From the NCBI GenBank assembly GCA_018062085.1, contig JAGOSY010000018.1:49280-113279 (forward strand): a stretch of DNA of 64,000 nt, written 5' to 3'. Origin of the DNA: a bacterium. Lineage in GTDB: Bacteria > Cyanobacteriota > Vampirovibrionia > Obscuribacterales > Obscuribacteraceae. Position numbers and translations under genes: made by a program. Shown here piece by piece: positions 42,947 through 52,830 of the stretch (the stretch's first letter is position 1; each line of letters begins with the position of its first letter). Below the pieces are notes generated by a model that worked only from the letters and a program-made list of their open reading frames with translations, had not been told where the DNA came from and did no database searches.

Positions 42947-45163
42947 ATGGAGCCTGGGTCAAGCGGTGAGATTCTAATTGTCGATGACGATCAGGCTTTC
43001 CGAGCCTTTGTCTCTGCCCTGTTGGGCCGCCGTGGCTTCAAGGTCTGGGAAGCGCGCTCAGTGCGCGATGCTGAGCAAATTCTGGCTGCTTCTAAGCCGC
43101 GGCTGATTATTGTTGACTACAAGCTTCCTGATATGGACGGCGTCACCTGGATTGGCAAGCTACGTGATAGCGGTAATGAAACCCCTATAGCCTTCATTTC
43201 TGGCCATTGGTGTGATCGCAGCACTTTTAATTGGTTGCGCAATATTCTCAAAGTTTCACTGGTCATGCAAAAGCCTGTTTTGCCAGAGATATTTGTTGAG
43301 GTGATCGACAGTATTTTGCCTCAGGCCAACTACCAGGCTCCTGAAACTGAATATTTAGACCACTCTTCCGGTCAGTTTCCTGGCCGGCCTGTAAGCCGCG
43401 TTTCGATGATTGATATTGAGTGTGAGAACATTCGCCATGAGTATCCCCACAGTGATTTGGCAAAAGCCGAGCTAGCCCGGTTAGGAAATCTCGAATCGCA
43501 GCCAGAGTCGGTGCTTTTTAACAAGCTGACGCAATTGCGCAAAATGTTAGAAGTAGAAGAAACAATCAATGTCGCTAGAGCCAGTTATATTGTTGAGCTT
43601 AAGACTACGTGGACAACTTTGACTGCTCTCTTGCGTAGTATCAAAGACGACCCTCTTGCTGCGCGCCATGTTGAAGATGTTTTAGCGATCACTCACCGAA
43701 TAAAGGGCACGGCTGGTTCTTATCAGCTAGTGACTATAGCTAAGTGTTCTGAAAGGCTTGAGAATATTACTAAGGCTTATGATCCAAGGGCTTCTGAAAC
43801 CGAAAGCGAAATTATTTGGTCTGAGGTTTTTCGTATACTTGCTGACGGCGAGTTGGCCTTGATTGATGCTGAGCAGAAGTACGGTGCTCCTGCCCCTGAA
43901 GTTGAACAATATCGAACTCGTTTCTTAGCTGTTACAGACCAAAGTGGTGCGAGCAAACTTGGGGCGTTTGAGAAAATGGCCGAGCTCACTTTTTCCTCTA
44001 GCCATGCCTCGGCACTAACTGCTCTTAGTCGTAGTGCTTTCGATGCGGTTCTTGTGGCTGAGCCTTTTGCCAGCGATCCTGATCTTTTTTCGTTTTGTCG
44101 CGATATGCGGTTAGCGGCAAGCAATCCGGCTATGCCACTGCTGATGGTGTCTGACATGCAATCGCCTGGACAAGGCAATAGTAATCTTGTGCCCGCTAAA
44201 ATTAGCTATGCTGGCTTCTCTGAAGTATTGCCACTAGACCCCTCCCCAGACGAGTTAAACGAGGCAATTATTGAGGTTACTGATCTTTCGTTCAGAAGCA
44301 AACCGAGGGTGCTGGTGGTTGATGACGATAGCGCCTTGACCGACTTTATTTCTCGTATATTGAGTATAGAGGGCTTCAATGTTGAAACCTTGAACGAGCC
44401 TATTCGTGTTATCGAAGCCCTTGACCTCTGTCAGCCTGAAGTAGTTGTTCTCGACGTGATTATGCCAGGCTTGAGTGGCTATGATGTTTGCCGCGAGATT
44501 CGCAATCACGAGCGCTGGCGCAATCTCGCTGTGCTTTTTCTCACAGCCAAGAGCAATCAAGAAGGTCGAGCACTAGCTTTTCGAGCTGGCGGCGATGACT
44601 TAATTGCCAAGCCTGTTCTCAAAGAAGAGTTAATTGCACGGGTTACTTCTTACGCTGAACGCACACGCCTTCGTCGCGATCAGGTTAATCGCGATCCACT
44701 TACTCACCTGCTTTCACGTGACGGGTTCTTTGCTGAAGCCGAACCGCGTATGAAAGAATGCATTTCTATTGAGTTGCCTTTCACGATGGCTCTTATTAAC
44801 GTTGATGGTTTCGACCACATTGATAAAACCTTTGGCATGACCGCCGCTGAATCAGTGATCAGTGCTCTAGGCGCACTAATAAGTGGGCGTTTCGAACCGT
44901 CTGTGATTAAGGGCCGTTGGGCTGAGAGGGTATTTGTCTTGGCTTTTCCTGATTTAGATGTACAGCAAGCCTGTGAGCTAGTTGACTTGCTTGACCAAGA
45001 ATTTTCGCAAGTTGAATTTACTGCTGACGATGAGAGAAGCTTTACAGTGTCGTTGACAGCTGGTTTTGCTAGTGCGCCAGAACAGGGAATTCAATTTAGT
45101 CAGGTGCGCGAGCTTTGTGTCCAGAATCTGATTGCCTGTGTGCAAGAGAAGGTGACACCATGA
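42947..45163 (+). CDS. Multi-domain response regulator: REC, HPt, degenerate REC, REC, degenerate GGDEF
   Basis: The protein has 738 residues and no membrane segment. REC1 (about 7-125): LIVDDDQAFRAF with acceptor D57 in LIIVDYKLPDMDG. HPt (about 195-310): ITHRIKGTAGSYQ with H250. A REC-like domain lacking the acidic pocket lies at about 325-445. REC3 (about 453-570): VLVVDDDSALTDF, D503 in VVVLDVIMPG. The C-terminal GGDEF fold (about 580-735) begins RDPLTHLLSRDGFF, but the RYGGDEF motif reads RWAERVF, so it should not make cyclic di-GMP. It could pass phosphate from REC to HPt to REC in the cytosol. It precedes the histidine kinase gene by 26 bases. Confidence 0.88.
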   Translation: MEPGSSGEILIVDDDQAFRAFVSALLGRRGFKVWEARSVRDAEQILAASKPRLIIVDYKLPDMDGVTWIGKLRDSGNETPIAFISGHWCDRSTFNWLRNILKVSLVMQKPVLPEIFVEVIDSILPQANYQAPETEYLDHSSGQFPGRPVSRVSMIDIECENIRHEYPHSDLAKAELARLGNLESQPESVLFNKLTQLRKMLEVEETINVARASYIVELKTTWTTLTALLRSIKDDPLAARHVEDVLAITHRIKGTAGSYQLVTIAKCSERLENITKAYDPRASETESEIIWSEVFRILADGELALIDAEQKYGAPAPEVEQYRTRFLAVTDQSGASKLGAFEKMAELTFSSSHASALTALSRSAFDAVLVAEPFASDPDLFSFCRDMRLAASNPAMPLLMVSDMQSPGQGNSNLVPAKISYAGFSEVLPLDPSPDELNEAIIEVTDLSFRSKPRVLVVDDDSALTDFISRILSIEGFNVETLNEPIRVIEALDLCQPEVVVLDVIMPGLSGYDVCREIRNHERWRNLAVLFLTAKSNQEGRALAFRAGGDDLIAKPVLKEELIARVTSYAERTRLRRDQVNRDPLTHLLSRDGFFAEAEPRMKECISIELPFTMALINVDGFDHIDKTFGMTAAESVISALGALISGRFEPSVIKGRWAERVFVLAFPDLDVQQACELVDLLDQEFSQVEFTADDERSFTVSLTAGFASAPEQGIQFSQVRELCVQNLIACVQEKVTP

Positions 45164-45189
45164 GACCTCGCCATATTTTATGAAAGACG

Positions 45190-48100
45190 ATGAATAAAAG
45201 TGTGAAGTCAGTTTGGCAAGTTGATAGAAAAGGGCTCATAGTTGCTCTATTACTTATGGTCATGACTTTTGTTGCGGCATCAGCAATTGCTTTTCAACAG
45301 CAAAATTCAATGATTTCTTACCGTAAGCTTGTGATCGAGAGCTATCACCTTGCTGCTCTTTTAGATTCACTTTGCTCGTTGTTGCAAGATGCAGAAAGGG
45401 GGCAAGCCGACTTTCTTCAAAGTGGTGATCAGCGGCAGCTGGCATATTTAACGAAAGCAGATCGGGAGCTTGAACCAACCATTGCTGAGATTTTGCAATC
45501 ACCATCACTTGGTGCTGACGATGCCAGAAGCGTAAAACTCTTGCAACAGCTAGCTAGAGACCGGCTCAATGAGCTTGCTTTGGTGCACGAGAAGCTAGAC
45601 AAGCCAGTGTCTGCGGAGAAGATGGAGCAGATTCGCTCTATTGTTGATGAAGTTAAGGCTCAGCAGAGTGCTAATAGAAAACTCTTAGGGGTTCAGCTGC
45701 GAGAATTTACAGAAAGCTCCACGGTTACTCTCTCCGTCGTGTTTGCCTTTGCTATTTTTGCGCTTCTAGCTTGTGGCGCAGTTGTGATTAAACTGTTCGT
45801 TAGTAATTCGAAAATTACTGAAAGATCGAAAATTGATGCTCTAGCTGCAGCTAGTGCTCGTGATCGATTGAGCAATGTCTTTTCTAGTATGGATGAAGGC
45901 TTGCTCTTGCTGGACACGAATAGTCAGATTACTTTTGCTAACCCATCAGCTCAGACCATGTTTGCCCTTGATCAGTCTCAGCTACTTGGTATGACATTTC
46001 ATCAGCTATTTGCCGGTACTACTAGTCGACCATTGACTGATTATCTCAATCTAGCAAGTGTATTTGAACGTTCAGTAAGTTTGCGCCATCTTGATCTTCG
46101 CTTGATTAGGCCGCAACTGCCGCTTCTTTCAGTTGATGCTACAGTGACTCCCGTAACAAGTGAAGAGAAAGTGACTGGAGCCGTTTTGACGTTTTTTGAT
46201 ACGACAGCTCAGCAAGAGAATGAACGACACATACGGGCACAGTTTGATATCACTAGAATATTAGCTCAGCAGTCTTCGTTAGAAGAAACAGGTCGGCGCA
46301 TAATTGAGTCTATTTGTGTTCAATTTGATTGGTGCGGCGGTGAACTATGGCTGCTAAACGAGGCTAGAGAGTGCTTATCTATGGCCGCTTTTTTCGGGAA
46401 TAGCGACGAGGCAGATGCGACTAACTTTAAGAGCTTTGCCGATGGTTCTCTAGAGTATAGGTTTGCTAAGGGCGAGGGAATTCCTGGTTGGTTGTGGCAG
46501 TCAGAAGAGCCTATGTGGATAGAAGATATTCTGTTATCTGATCAAGCTATTCGTAAGCAGTTGGCTGAGATTGCTGGTTTGCATACAGCAGTCGGAGTGC
46601 CCATTTTCTCAGGACAAACGTTTTTCGGAGCTCTTTTCTTCTATTCTGGCGAAGTTAGAATGAAGGATGATTCTAAATTGGCCATGTTTAGTTCTATTTG
46701 TTCACAGGTTGGTCAGTATATCGAGCATGCTCAAACTCAGGCCTTGTTGACTTTGAGTGAAGAGCGCTACAGTCTGGCTTTGGCAGGCAGTATGGACGGT
46801 ATCTGGGACTACGATATCGTTAAAAAAAAGGCATTCTACTCAACTCGCTGGAAAGAGTTGCTTGGATTTAGCGATGATGAATTTGAGAGTGAGAGAGAGC
46901 AGTTCTATGATTGGGTTCATCCTGATGACCTAGAAGGGCTAAGGCGGGTAGAGAAAGCCCACCTTGATGGCGAGACGCCTGTATTTAGCCATCTTTTCCG
47001 TATTCGTCATCGCTCTGGTGATTATAGATGGTTTTCCTCTCGTGCCTGTGCTGTTCGAAATTCTTCGGGCGTGGCTATCAGGTTGGCTGGAGCTAGTCGA
47101 GATGTCACTAGTGATATCGAGGCGAAGCAGAAACTGATTGAAAGCGAACGCAAATTTAAAGCTATCTTTGACAAGCAGTTCGAGCTGATTGGGCTCTTGA
47201 CTGTTGACGGTCTAGTTATAGATGCCAATCTTGCCGCCTTAAATTCTGTTGCTGTGACTTTGGCTGACGTAGAAGGCAAACCCTTTTGGCAGTGTCCTTG
47301 GTGGACCCAAAATGAAGAATCACAGAGGCAGATTCGTGAAGGTATTGACTTGGCTGCCGCTGGCCAGTTTGTGCGCTTCCAGGCTGAGCATGTCGGCCCT
47401 AACGGCAATATTTTTGTAGATTTTTCATTACAACCGGTCTTCGATGAAGATGGCAAAGTAGTTTTGCTAATTCCTGAAGGAAGAGACATTACTGAGCTTA
47501 AAGCCGCCCAAGAGAAACTTAGAGAAAGTGAAGCTATGTTCAGGCGTTTGACTGAGAACGTTAAGGCGATATTCTGGATCTCTTCTTTAGAGCAGCGCTT
47601 TCTCTACGTCAGCCCGGCCTTTGAAGAGATTACTGGTGGTGCTGTCGCCGATGTCTTAGTAGATGAACAGGTTTTCTTTGCTGCTGTGCATCCCGAAGAT
47701 CTTGTCGTGGCCAAAAAACTGTTGACAGATAGTAATGGTGTCAAAGTGCAGTTTCGCATTAGGCGCGAGCATGATGAAGTTCGCTGGATATCGGCTAAGA
47801 CTTTTGCTATCTGCGATGACCAAGGTCAGGTAGTTCAACTTTGCGGAGTGGCTGATGATATCAGCGATCGCAAAGAAGCAGAGAAGAGAGTTAGTGAATT
47901 TTATTCAACTGTTTCTCATGAATTGCGCAGTCCTCTTACTTCTATACGTGGCTCTTTGGGTCTAATTGAAAGTGGCTTGGTTGGCGATGTCAGTGAGGAG
48001 GCCTCAACTTTTGTCACCATTGCCAGGGTTGAGTCAGATCGCTTGATTAGACTAATCAACTCTATTCTTGATTTACGCAAGATTGAAGCCGGTAAGCTTG

Positions 48101-48600
48101 AGCTCAAATATCAGAATACCAAGGTCTCAGAATTGGTTCAGTCAACGCTGGCTAGCCTTTCAGGCATGGCTCACGAAGCCACCGTTACCTTTGCCTGCGG
48201 TTCTATCTGTGACGATGAAGTACAGTTAGATCAAGATCGCATTACTCAGGTGCTCACAAATCTGCTTTCGAATGGCATCAAATTTTCAAAGGCGAATTCG
48301 ACGATTGTGATTAGTGCAGAGCGGCAGGATGATCGTATTTATTTCGCTGTTGAAGATGAAGGTTCTGGTATAGCTGCCCATGATTTACCCAAGTTGTTTG
48401 GTAAATTTCAGCAACTAGATTCAACCGATTCACGTTCGCAAGGAGGCACTGGTCTTGGCCTGGCGATTTCTAAGGCTTTGGTTGAGCAGCATGGTGGAGA
48501 AATTGGTGTTGAGAGCGAATCAGGCAAAGGCTCGAAATTTTGGTTCACGATACCAGTAAAAGCCAAGCTTAAGGGCGAGCGCGTGAAATCTTTAGTTTAG
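45190..48600 (+). CDS. Membrane sensor histidine kinase: CHASE3, GAF and multiple PAS domains
   Basis: The protein has 1136 residues. TM1 (about 15-36), a CHASE3-like helical sensor (about 38-170) and TM2 (about 175-198) come first. PAS (about 225-340), GAF (about 355-520) and three further PAS/PAC modules (about 530-905) follow. HisKA has H910 in STVSHELRSPLTSIRG, and HATPase_c has LLSNGIKFSKAN, EDEGSGIAAHDL and GGTGLGLAISKALVEQHGG. It has no receiver domain of its own, so the upstream multi-REC protein (same operon) is the likely partner. The signal is unknown. Its 3' end overlaps the convergent murJ end by 32 bases. Confidence 0.92.
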   Translation: MNKSVKSVWQVDRKGLIVALLLMVMTFVAASAIAFQQQNSMISYRKLVIESYHLAALLDSLCSLLQDAERGQADFLQSGDQRQLAYLTKADRELEPTIAEILQSPSLGADDARSVKLLQQLARDRLNELALVHEKLDKPVSAEKMEQIRSIVDEVKAQQSANRKLLGVQLREFTESSTVTLSVVFAFAIFALLACGAVVIKLFVSNSKITERSKIDALAAASARDRLSNVFSSMDEGLLLLDTNSQITFANPSAQTMFALDQSQLLGMTFHQLFAGTTSRPLTDYLNLASVFERSVSLRHLDLRLIRPQLPLLSVDATVTPVTSEEKVTGAVLTFFDTTAQQENERHIRAQFDITRILAQQSSLEETGRRIIESICVQFDWCGGELWLLNEARECLSMAAFFGNSDEADATNFKSFADGSLEYRFAKGEGIPGWLWQSEEPMWIEDILLSDQAIRKQLAEIAGLHTAVGVPIFSGQTFFGALFFYSGEVRMKDDSKLAMFSSICSQVGQYIEHAQTQALLTLSEERYSLALAGSMDGIWDYDIVKKKAFYSTRWKELLGFSDDEFESEREQFYDWVHPDDLEGLRRVEKAHLDGETPVFSHLFRIRHRSGDYRWFSSRACAVRNSSGVAIRLAGASRDVTSDIEAKQKLIESERKFKAIFDKQFELIGLLTVDGLVIDANLAALNSVAVTLADVEGKPFWQCPWWTQNEESQRQIREGIDLAAAGQFVRFQAEHVGPNGNIFVDFSLQPVFDEDGKVVLLIPEGRDITELKAAQEKLRESEAMFRRLTENVKAIFWISSLEQRFLYVSPAFEEITGGAVADVLVDEQVFFAAVHPEDLVVAKKLLTDSNGVKVQFRIRREHDEVRWISAKTFAICDDQGQVVQLCGVADDISDRKEAEKRVSEFYSTVSHELRSPLTSIRGSLGLIESGLVGDVSEEASTFVTIARVESDRLIRLINSILDLRKIEAGKLELKYQNTKVSELVQSTLASLSGMAHEATVTFACGSICDDEVQLDQDRITQVLTNLLSNGIKFSKANSTIVISAERQDDRIYFAVEDEGSGIAAHDLPKLFGKFQQLDSTDSRSQGGTGLGLAISKALVEQHGGEIGVESESGKGSKFWFTIPVKAKLKGERVKSLV

Positions 48601-50269
48601 CTTGTACTTTATCGGCTACTAGTCTTAGCTCTTCAAGTTTCAGTACGTAGCAGAAGGCTGTGTATATTAAAAGCCCTGCACTACTAGCGATACCAATATT
48701 TAGTGACAACACTATTTTGTTTGCCACCCAGACCGCGCCAAACAGAGAGGTTAAATTGGAACTTAAAAAGTCAGCAAGTGGTTGGGGAATGTTGTAGCTT
48801 ATTAAATAGCTTGTTAAGCCGCAGAGGGCAGAGCCGGCCACCATTATTAGTAGAGGCTTGATCATTGCCACTGTTCCGAGGCGGCCGGTTTTCTTGCGCA
48901 AGAAATAGTAAAGCCAGCTCAAATTAAATATGGTAATTAGAGTAGTCGCCAGAGCGATGCCGCTAATGCCTAATTTAAATACAGAGATAAAGAGCCAGTC
49001 TAAGAATACCTTGACTAGAATTGCCATGACCGCTATGGCAAAAGGTGTGCGGCTGTCTTGAAATGCATAGAAAACTCGAGTGAGCAAATCGCGGGCCACA
49101 TAAAAGAAAATCATTGGTGTCAAGATCAGAAGTACTGATGCCACCATCTCGGTGTCGTTGGCTGTCCAGGCGTTTTTTTCAAAAAGTAGTTTGATCACTG
49201 CTCGCCCTTCTACCAAAAGCAAGGCTGAAACTGGTAGAGCCAAGAACCAAAGTAAGGTTAGGGCTCGTTTTAATTCAAATTTGAGATCGTCGATTTTTCC
49301 GGCAGTTACATGTTTAGCAAAGATTGGGCCAATGGGAACCAGCATGGCTGTTACTAAAATCCCCAAAGGTAACTGCACTAATCTATTAGCATTACAGATA
49401 GCAGACCAGCCACCTTGTTCAAGGCCTGAGGTAAAACCTTGGTCGACATAGCCAATTAGGGTGCCAATGGAAGTGCTGAAAGTGAGCGGCACAAACATCA
49501 CTAGATATTCTTTCATGCCCGGTTGCAACTTGGTAAAAATTTCAAGACTAAAGCAGGGCCGCGCTTTGAGCATCCCTGGTATCTGCACGGCCAGCTGGCC
49601 AATACCGCCGACCAAGGTGCCTAAGGCCAAGGCAACGCCGCCGTCAGTATGGGGCAAGAGAACAAAAGTGATGATTGCTCCCGAGGCAAAGGCCGGTGCA
49701 ATGGAGGGCCAAAAGTGTTCGTTGTAGGTGTTTGATATGCCGCAGCCAATGCCGACAAGCCCGGCAATCATAATTAGTGGCGCCATGATCCGCACTTGTT
49801 TTATTACTTCCACTAAGCGCTGAGCAGTGCTATATCCTTTACTAGCATCGACGGCGCCGGGCACAATCGCTTGCACTATGGCTGGTGCAAAAATGTAAAC
49901 AAGAAGGGCAATCAGCCCCATTGATATCGCAGTCCAAGCCATCATCTGCATAACTAGCTTGCCATTGTTGACTGTTGTGGCATCTTCTCGTTTGCCTGTG
50001 AGAACAGAGAAGGCCGCTGTATGGAAGGGGCCGCCCTGGCCGCCAAATAGTACAAGAATAGTGCCAGTAATTGAGTAGGCAAAGTTGTAGGCATCAGCAA
50101 TTAAGCCTAGGCCAAAGGTGGTGCCAATAACGATATCGCGCGCAAGGCCGGCAAACTTAGATAAAAGAGTAAAGAGAGCAACCAATGAAAAGGTTTTAGC
50201 TAAGCTTTTTCCGGAGCCCTGTTGTGCATTCTCATTTGCTTTTTCGTTAGCGGGCTTAATGTCCGACAC
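48569..50269 (-). CDS. murJ: Lipid II flippase MurJ (MviN)
   Basis: The protein has 566 residues and 14 or so membrane segments. Family signatures are SKFAGLARDIVIGTTFG, ADAYNFAYSITG, PMIFFYVARDLLTRVFYAFQ and DSRTPFAIAVM. It moves lipid II across the inner membrane for peptidoglycan synthesis. A polar 25-residue N-terminus precedes helix 1. The start overlaps the ftsI end by 14 bases, so the two are co-translated. The gene is last in the rsmH-ftsL-like-ftsI-murJ group. Confidence 0.94.
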   Translation of the reverse strand: MSDIKPANEKANENAQQGSGKSLAKTFSLVALFTLLSKFAGLARDIVIGTTFGLGLIADAYNFAYSITGTILVLFGGQGGPFHTAAFSVLTGKREDATTVNNGKLVMQMMAWTAISMGLIALLVYIFAPAIVQAIVPGAVDASKGYSTAQRLVEVIKQVRIMAPLIMIAGLVGIGCGISNTYNEHFWPSIAPAFASGAIITFVLLPHTDGGVALALGTLVGGIGQLAVQIPGMLKARPCFSLEIFTKLQPGMKEYLVMFVPLTFSTSIGTLIGYVDQGFTSGLEQGGWSAICNANRLVQLPLGILVTAMLVPIGPIFAKHVTAGKIDDLKFELKRALTLLWFLALPVSALLLVEGRAVIKLLFEKNAWTANDTEMVASVLLILTPMIFFYVARDLLTRVFYAFQDSRTPFAIAVMAILVKVFLDWLFISVFKLGISGIALATTLITIFNLSWLYYFLRKKTGRLGTVAMIKPLLIMVAGSALCGLTSYLISYNIPQPLADFLSSNLTSLFGAVWVANKIVLSLNIGIASSAGLLIYTAFCYVLKLEELRLVADKVQAKLKISRARP

Positions 50270-52127
50270 TATCTGGCTCTTTTATTTGCCCACCAAGTTC
50301 AGCTGCATATTTTACTGATGGTGCAATTACCGGTTGAATTTTCTTGCCCTTATCGCCAGGCACAACCACATAGTCTGGTGAAATATTGAGGTAGCGTGCG
50401 GCCTCCATGCCAACAGCATTGAAAACAGGCCCGGCTACAGTGTTGCCCCAGCGACCATCGGTTTGGGGGCTGTCAATTACGGCAATACAAGTTAGTTGAG
50501 GGTTGCTCGCTGGCAAGAAACCAACGAACGAAGCTATGGTTTGACCGGCCATGTAGCCGCGGCCATTGGCCGTTACTTTCTGAGCGGTGCCTGTTTTGCC
50601 GGCGACTCTATAACCGGGAATTTGACCGGCAATCTGAGTGCCTTCATAGACGTTTTCAGCAAGAAGGCGCGAAACCAATTTAGCAACTTCTGGGGCCACA
50701 ACTCTTCGTTTGTTCGGTTCTATCCATTTTTCAGTGACACCATTGCTGGGGTCATAGACTCGCCTGATTAAGTGGGGCTGAATCCAGACGCCGTTGTTAG
50801 CCACAGCACTTACCGCGGCGACCAGCTGAAGTGGCGTTACAGCAATGGCCCCTTGACCAAAGCCAGTTGTGGCCGCATCAATAGGCGTCCAGTATTTCGC
50901 TGCTGTCAAAAGACCGCGTGATTCTCCAGGTAGTTCGATGCCGGTGCGGCGACCGAGGCCAAAATCATAGAGCTTGTCGTGAAACTGCTTTGGTGTCATG
51001 GCCATGCCAATCATGGCTGAAGCAATGTTAGAAGAGTGGATGAAAAGGCCCTTTAAGTCGATGGTGCCGTGGCCACCATCGTGGTTGTGAATTGTGCGAT
51101 TGCCAATGGTCAGTGAGCCACCATCATAAAAGGTTGAATTGGGCTTGATTGCCCCGGTCTCAAGACCAGAACAAACAGTAATAATTTTGAAGGTGGAACC
51201 GGGCTGATAGACATCTACCATTGACCAGTTTTTCAAAATTTCATAGGGATATTTATTGTAGTGATTGGGATCAAATGACGGATAGTTGGCCCAAGCGAGA
51301 ATCTCACCGGTATTTGGATCGGCTAGGATTACCGCTCCTTTTAGGGCATGAGAGTGCTTGCACATGGCAAACAATTCTTTTTCAGCTAAGTGCTGTAAAT
51401 AGTTATCTATGGTCAGTTCAACGTGGCGGCCCAAGGGCGGCGTAATGTCCCAAGATGGCTCTCGTTCAGTCACCAAGATTGGGTGTCCTTTGCCGTCTAG
51501 CTGCGGTTTAGGAATGGTGCCAGTATTAGTGAGCATCTCGTGCTCTGCTTGTTCGACTCCGCCTTGACCATGAAATTCAGCGTCAGTAAAACCAAGCAAG
51601 TGAGCTGCTAGAGCCCCTTCTGGATACTGTCTAAACGGTCTAGGGACAATATCAATGCCAGCCCAATTTAAGGCCTGTAGTGCATCTGCTGTCTCTCTAT
51701 CAAGGTGCTTTGCTAACGTTACCACCGGGTAACCTTGGTTCAGTAGCTTGGAAATTTTGTTAACCGGTTCTTTGACTATGGCTGCCAGCTTTGTGGCTGC
51801 TTCTTCGCGTTCAGCTTTGAGCAGCTTCACGTGGACATATATATCGTATCTAGTCGTATCAATAGCTAGAGGTAAGCCGCGGCGGTCTGTAATGGCGCCA
51901 CGGTGCACCAACATATTATGCTGTTGCCTTTGGGTGTGGGCTTTTTCCGTGAGCTTGCTGCCTTGATAAATCTGTAAGTAGTAGAGACGAGCAATAACCG
52001 AAAGGGCGCAAATCCCTAAGATAATTTGGCAGAAGCGCAAACACCAAAGGGGCGATTTGGGCTGACGCCTGATTCGCCCTGGTCGGGACCTCGTTCTCAC
52101 CGGTCTATCTATCAAATCTCTAGGCAA
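50256..52127 (-). CDS. ftsI: Septal peptidoglycan transpeptidase (penicillin-binding protein, FtsI type)
   Basis: The protein has 623 residues with a TTG start (AAGGA close upstream). An N-terminal cytosolic basic stretch is followed by one membrane anchor (FCQIILGICALSVIARLYYL). The PBP dimerisation domain has HRGAITDRRGLPLA. The transpeptidase has SxxK in PGSTFKIITV, SxN in HSSNIAS and KTG in VAGKTGTAQK. There are no PASTA repeats. It crosslinks peptidoglycan at the division septum. Position after rsmH and an FtsL-like gene matches the classic division cluster. Confidence 0.94.
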   Translation of the reverse strand: MPRDLIDRPVRTRSRPGRIRRQPKSPLWCLRFCQIILGICALSVIARLYYLQIYQGSKLTEKAHTQRQQHNMLVHRGAITDRRGLPLAIDTTRYDIYVHVKLLKAEREEAATKLAAIVKEPVNKISKLLNQGYPVVTLAKHLDRETADALQALNWAGIDIVPRPFRQYPEGALAAHLLGFTDAEFHGQGGVEQAEHEMLTNTGTIPKPQLDGKGHPILVTEREPSWDITPPLGRHVELTIDNYLQHLAEKELFAMCKHSHALKGAVILADPNTGEILAWANYPSFDPNHYNKYPYEILKNWSMVDVYQPGSTFKIITVCSGLETGAIKPNSTFYDGGSLTIGNRTIHNHDGGHGTIDLKGLFIHSSNIASAMIGMAMTPKQFHDKLYDFGLGRRTGIELPGESRGLLTAAKYWTPIDAATTGFGQGAIAVTPLQLVAAVSAVANNGVWIQPHLIRRVYDPSNGVTEKWIEPNKRRVVAPEVAKLVSRLLAENVYEGTQIAGQIPGYRVAGKTGTAQKVTANGRGYMAGQTIASFVGFLPASNPQLTCIAVIDSPQTDGRWGNTVAGPVFNAVGMEAARYLNISPDYVVVPGDKGKKIQPVIAPSVKYAAELGGQIKEPDSVGH

Positions 52128-52225
52128 GTCCTTTCCACTCCGCCATCAAAAAGACCCGATATATATCTATCGAATAGCTTTTGATTTGTTACAAGAAATG
52201 GTTGTCAGAAGTAACAACCAATATT

Positions 52226-52822
52226 TTAGTAGCCTGGCATCAAAGGTAGTTGATGTTTGGCTGGCTTGAAAGGATTAAGTTTTGGAGGGGTTACTTCCTT
52301 GACTATCTTGACTTCTTCCGGCACTCGCAAACCTGTGCTGCCGGTGACGCTGGCTTGAATGTCTTGATACGAGACTCGCTTAAGAAGGTCGTAAGACTGT
52401 TCAGAATTTTGTTCGCTGAGGCGGCGTACTTGGTCTTGTACCTTGCCAACTTCGCTTGACGAAGAAACATCAAAGCCATAACCCAAGATGGCTAATCCGC
52501 ACAGGGCTATTAATGAAGCTTGCAGCGTTCTGTTTACACGTACGAGAAAAGGCGCCTTGCGGGTTTTGCGCTTAGGCGCTTCGATTGGCACAAGGTGCGG
52601 GCGCGCTGTTCTCGCTGGAGCTGGTGTGGCACGCACGACAGATGGAGCGCTCTGATTTTGGTTGTAGCCGAAAGCTACAGGGTAAGTCGTAGCTGGTTGC
52701 ATGTTTTCAACAAGAGCAACTCTGGCCACGGACACTCTTGCGGCCGGTTCATTATGAGATTTGCCGTAAGCAAAGCTCACGGGTTGTTCTTCGTAAACGC
52801 GGCGAGGAAGAGTGCTAACCAT
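52226..52822 (-). CDS. FtsL-like bitopic protein (by position and topology)
   Basis: The protein has 198 residues, with AGGAG 5 bases before ATG 52822. A long Pro/Ala/Val-rich cytosolic N-terminus (about 100 residues) is followed by basic KRKTRKAPFLVRVNRTL. One membrane segment (LQASLIALCGLAILGYGF) and a short heptad-like helix (VGKVQDQVRRLSEQNSEQSY) come next, and then a Pro-rich tail. FtsL proteins have this cytosol-TM-coiled-coil plan, are poorly conserved, and are encoded between rsmH and ftsI, as here. Sequence alone would not prove it. Confidence 0.6.
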   Translation of the reverse strand: MVSTLPRRVYEEQPVSFAYGKSHNEPAARVSVARVALVENMQPATTYPVAFGYNQNQSAPSVVRATPAPARTARPHLVPIEAPKRKTRKAPFLVRVNRTLQASLIALCGLAILGYGFDVSSSSEVGKVQDQVRRLSEQNSEQSYDLLKRVSYQDIQASVTGSTGLRVPEEVKIVKEVTPPKLNPFKPAKHQLPLMPGY

Positions 52823-52830
52823 ATATACTC

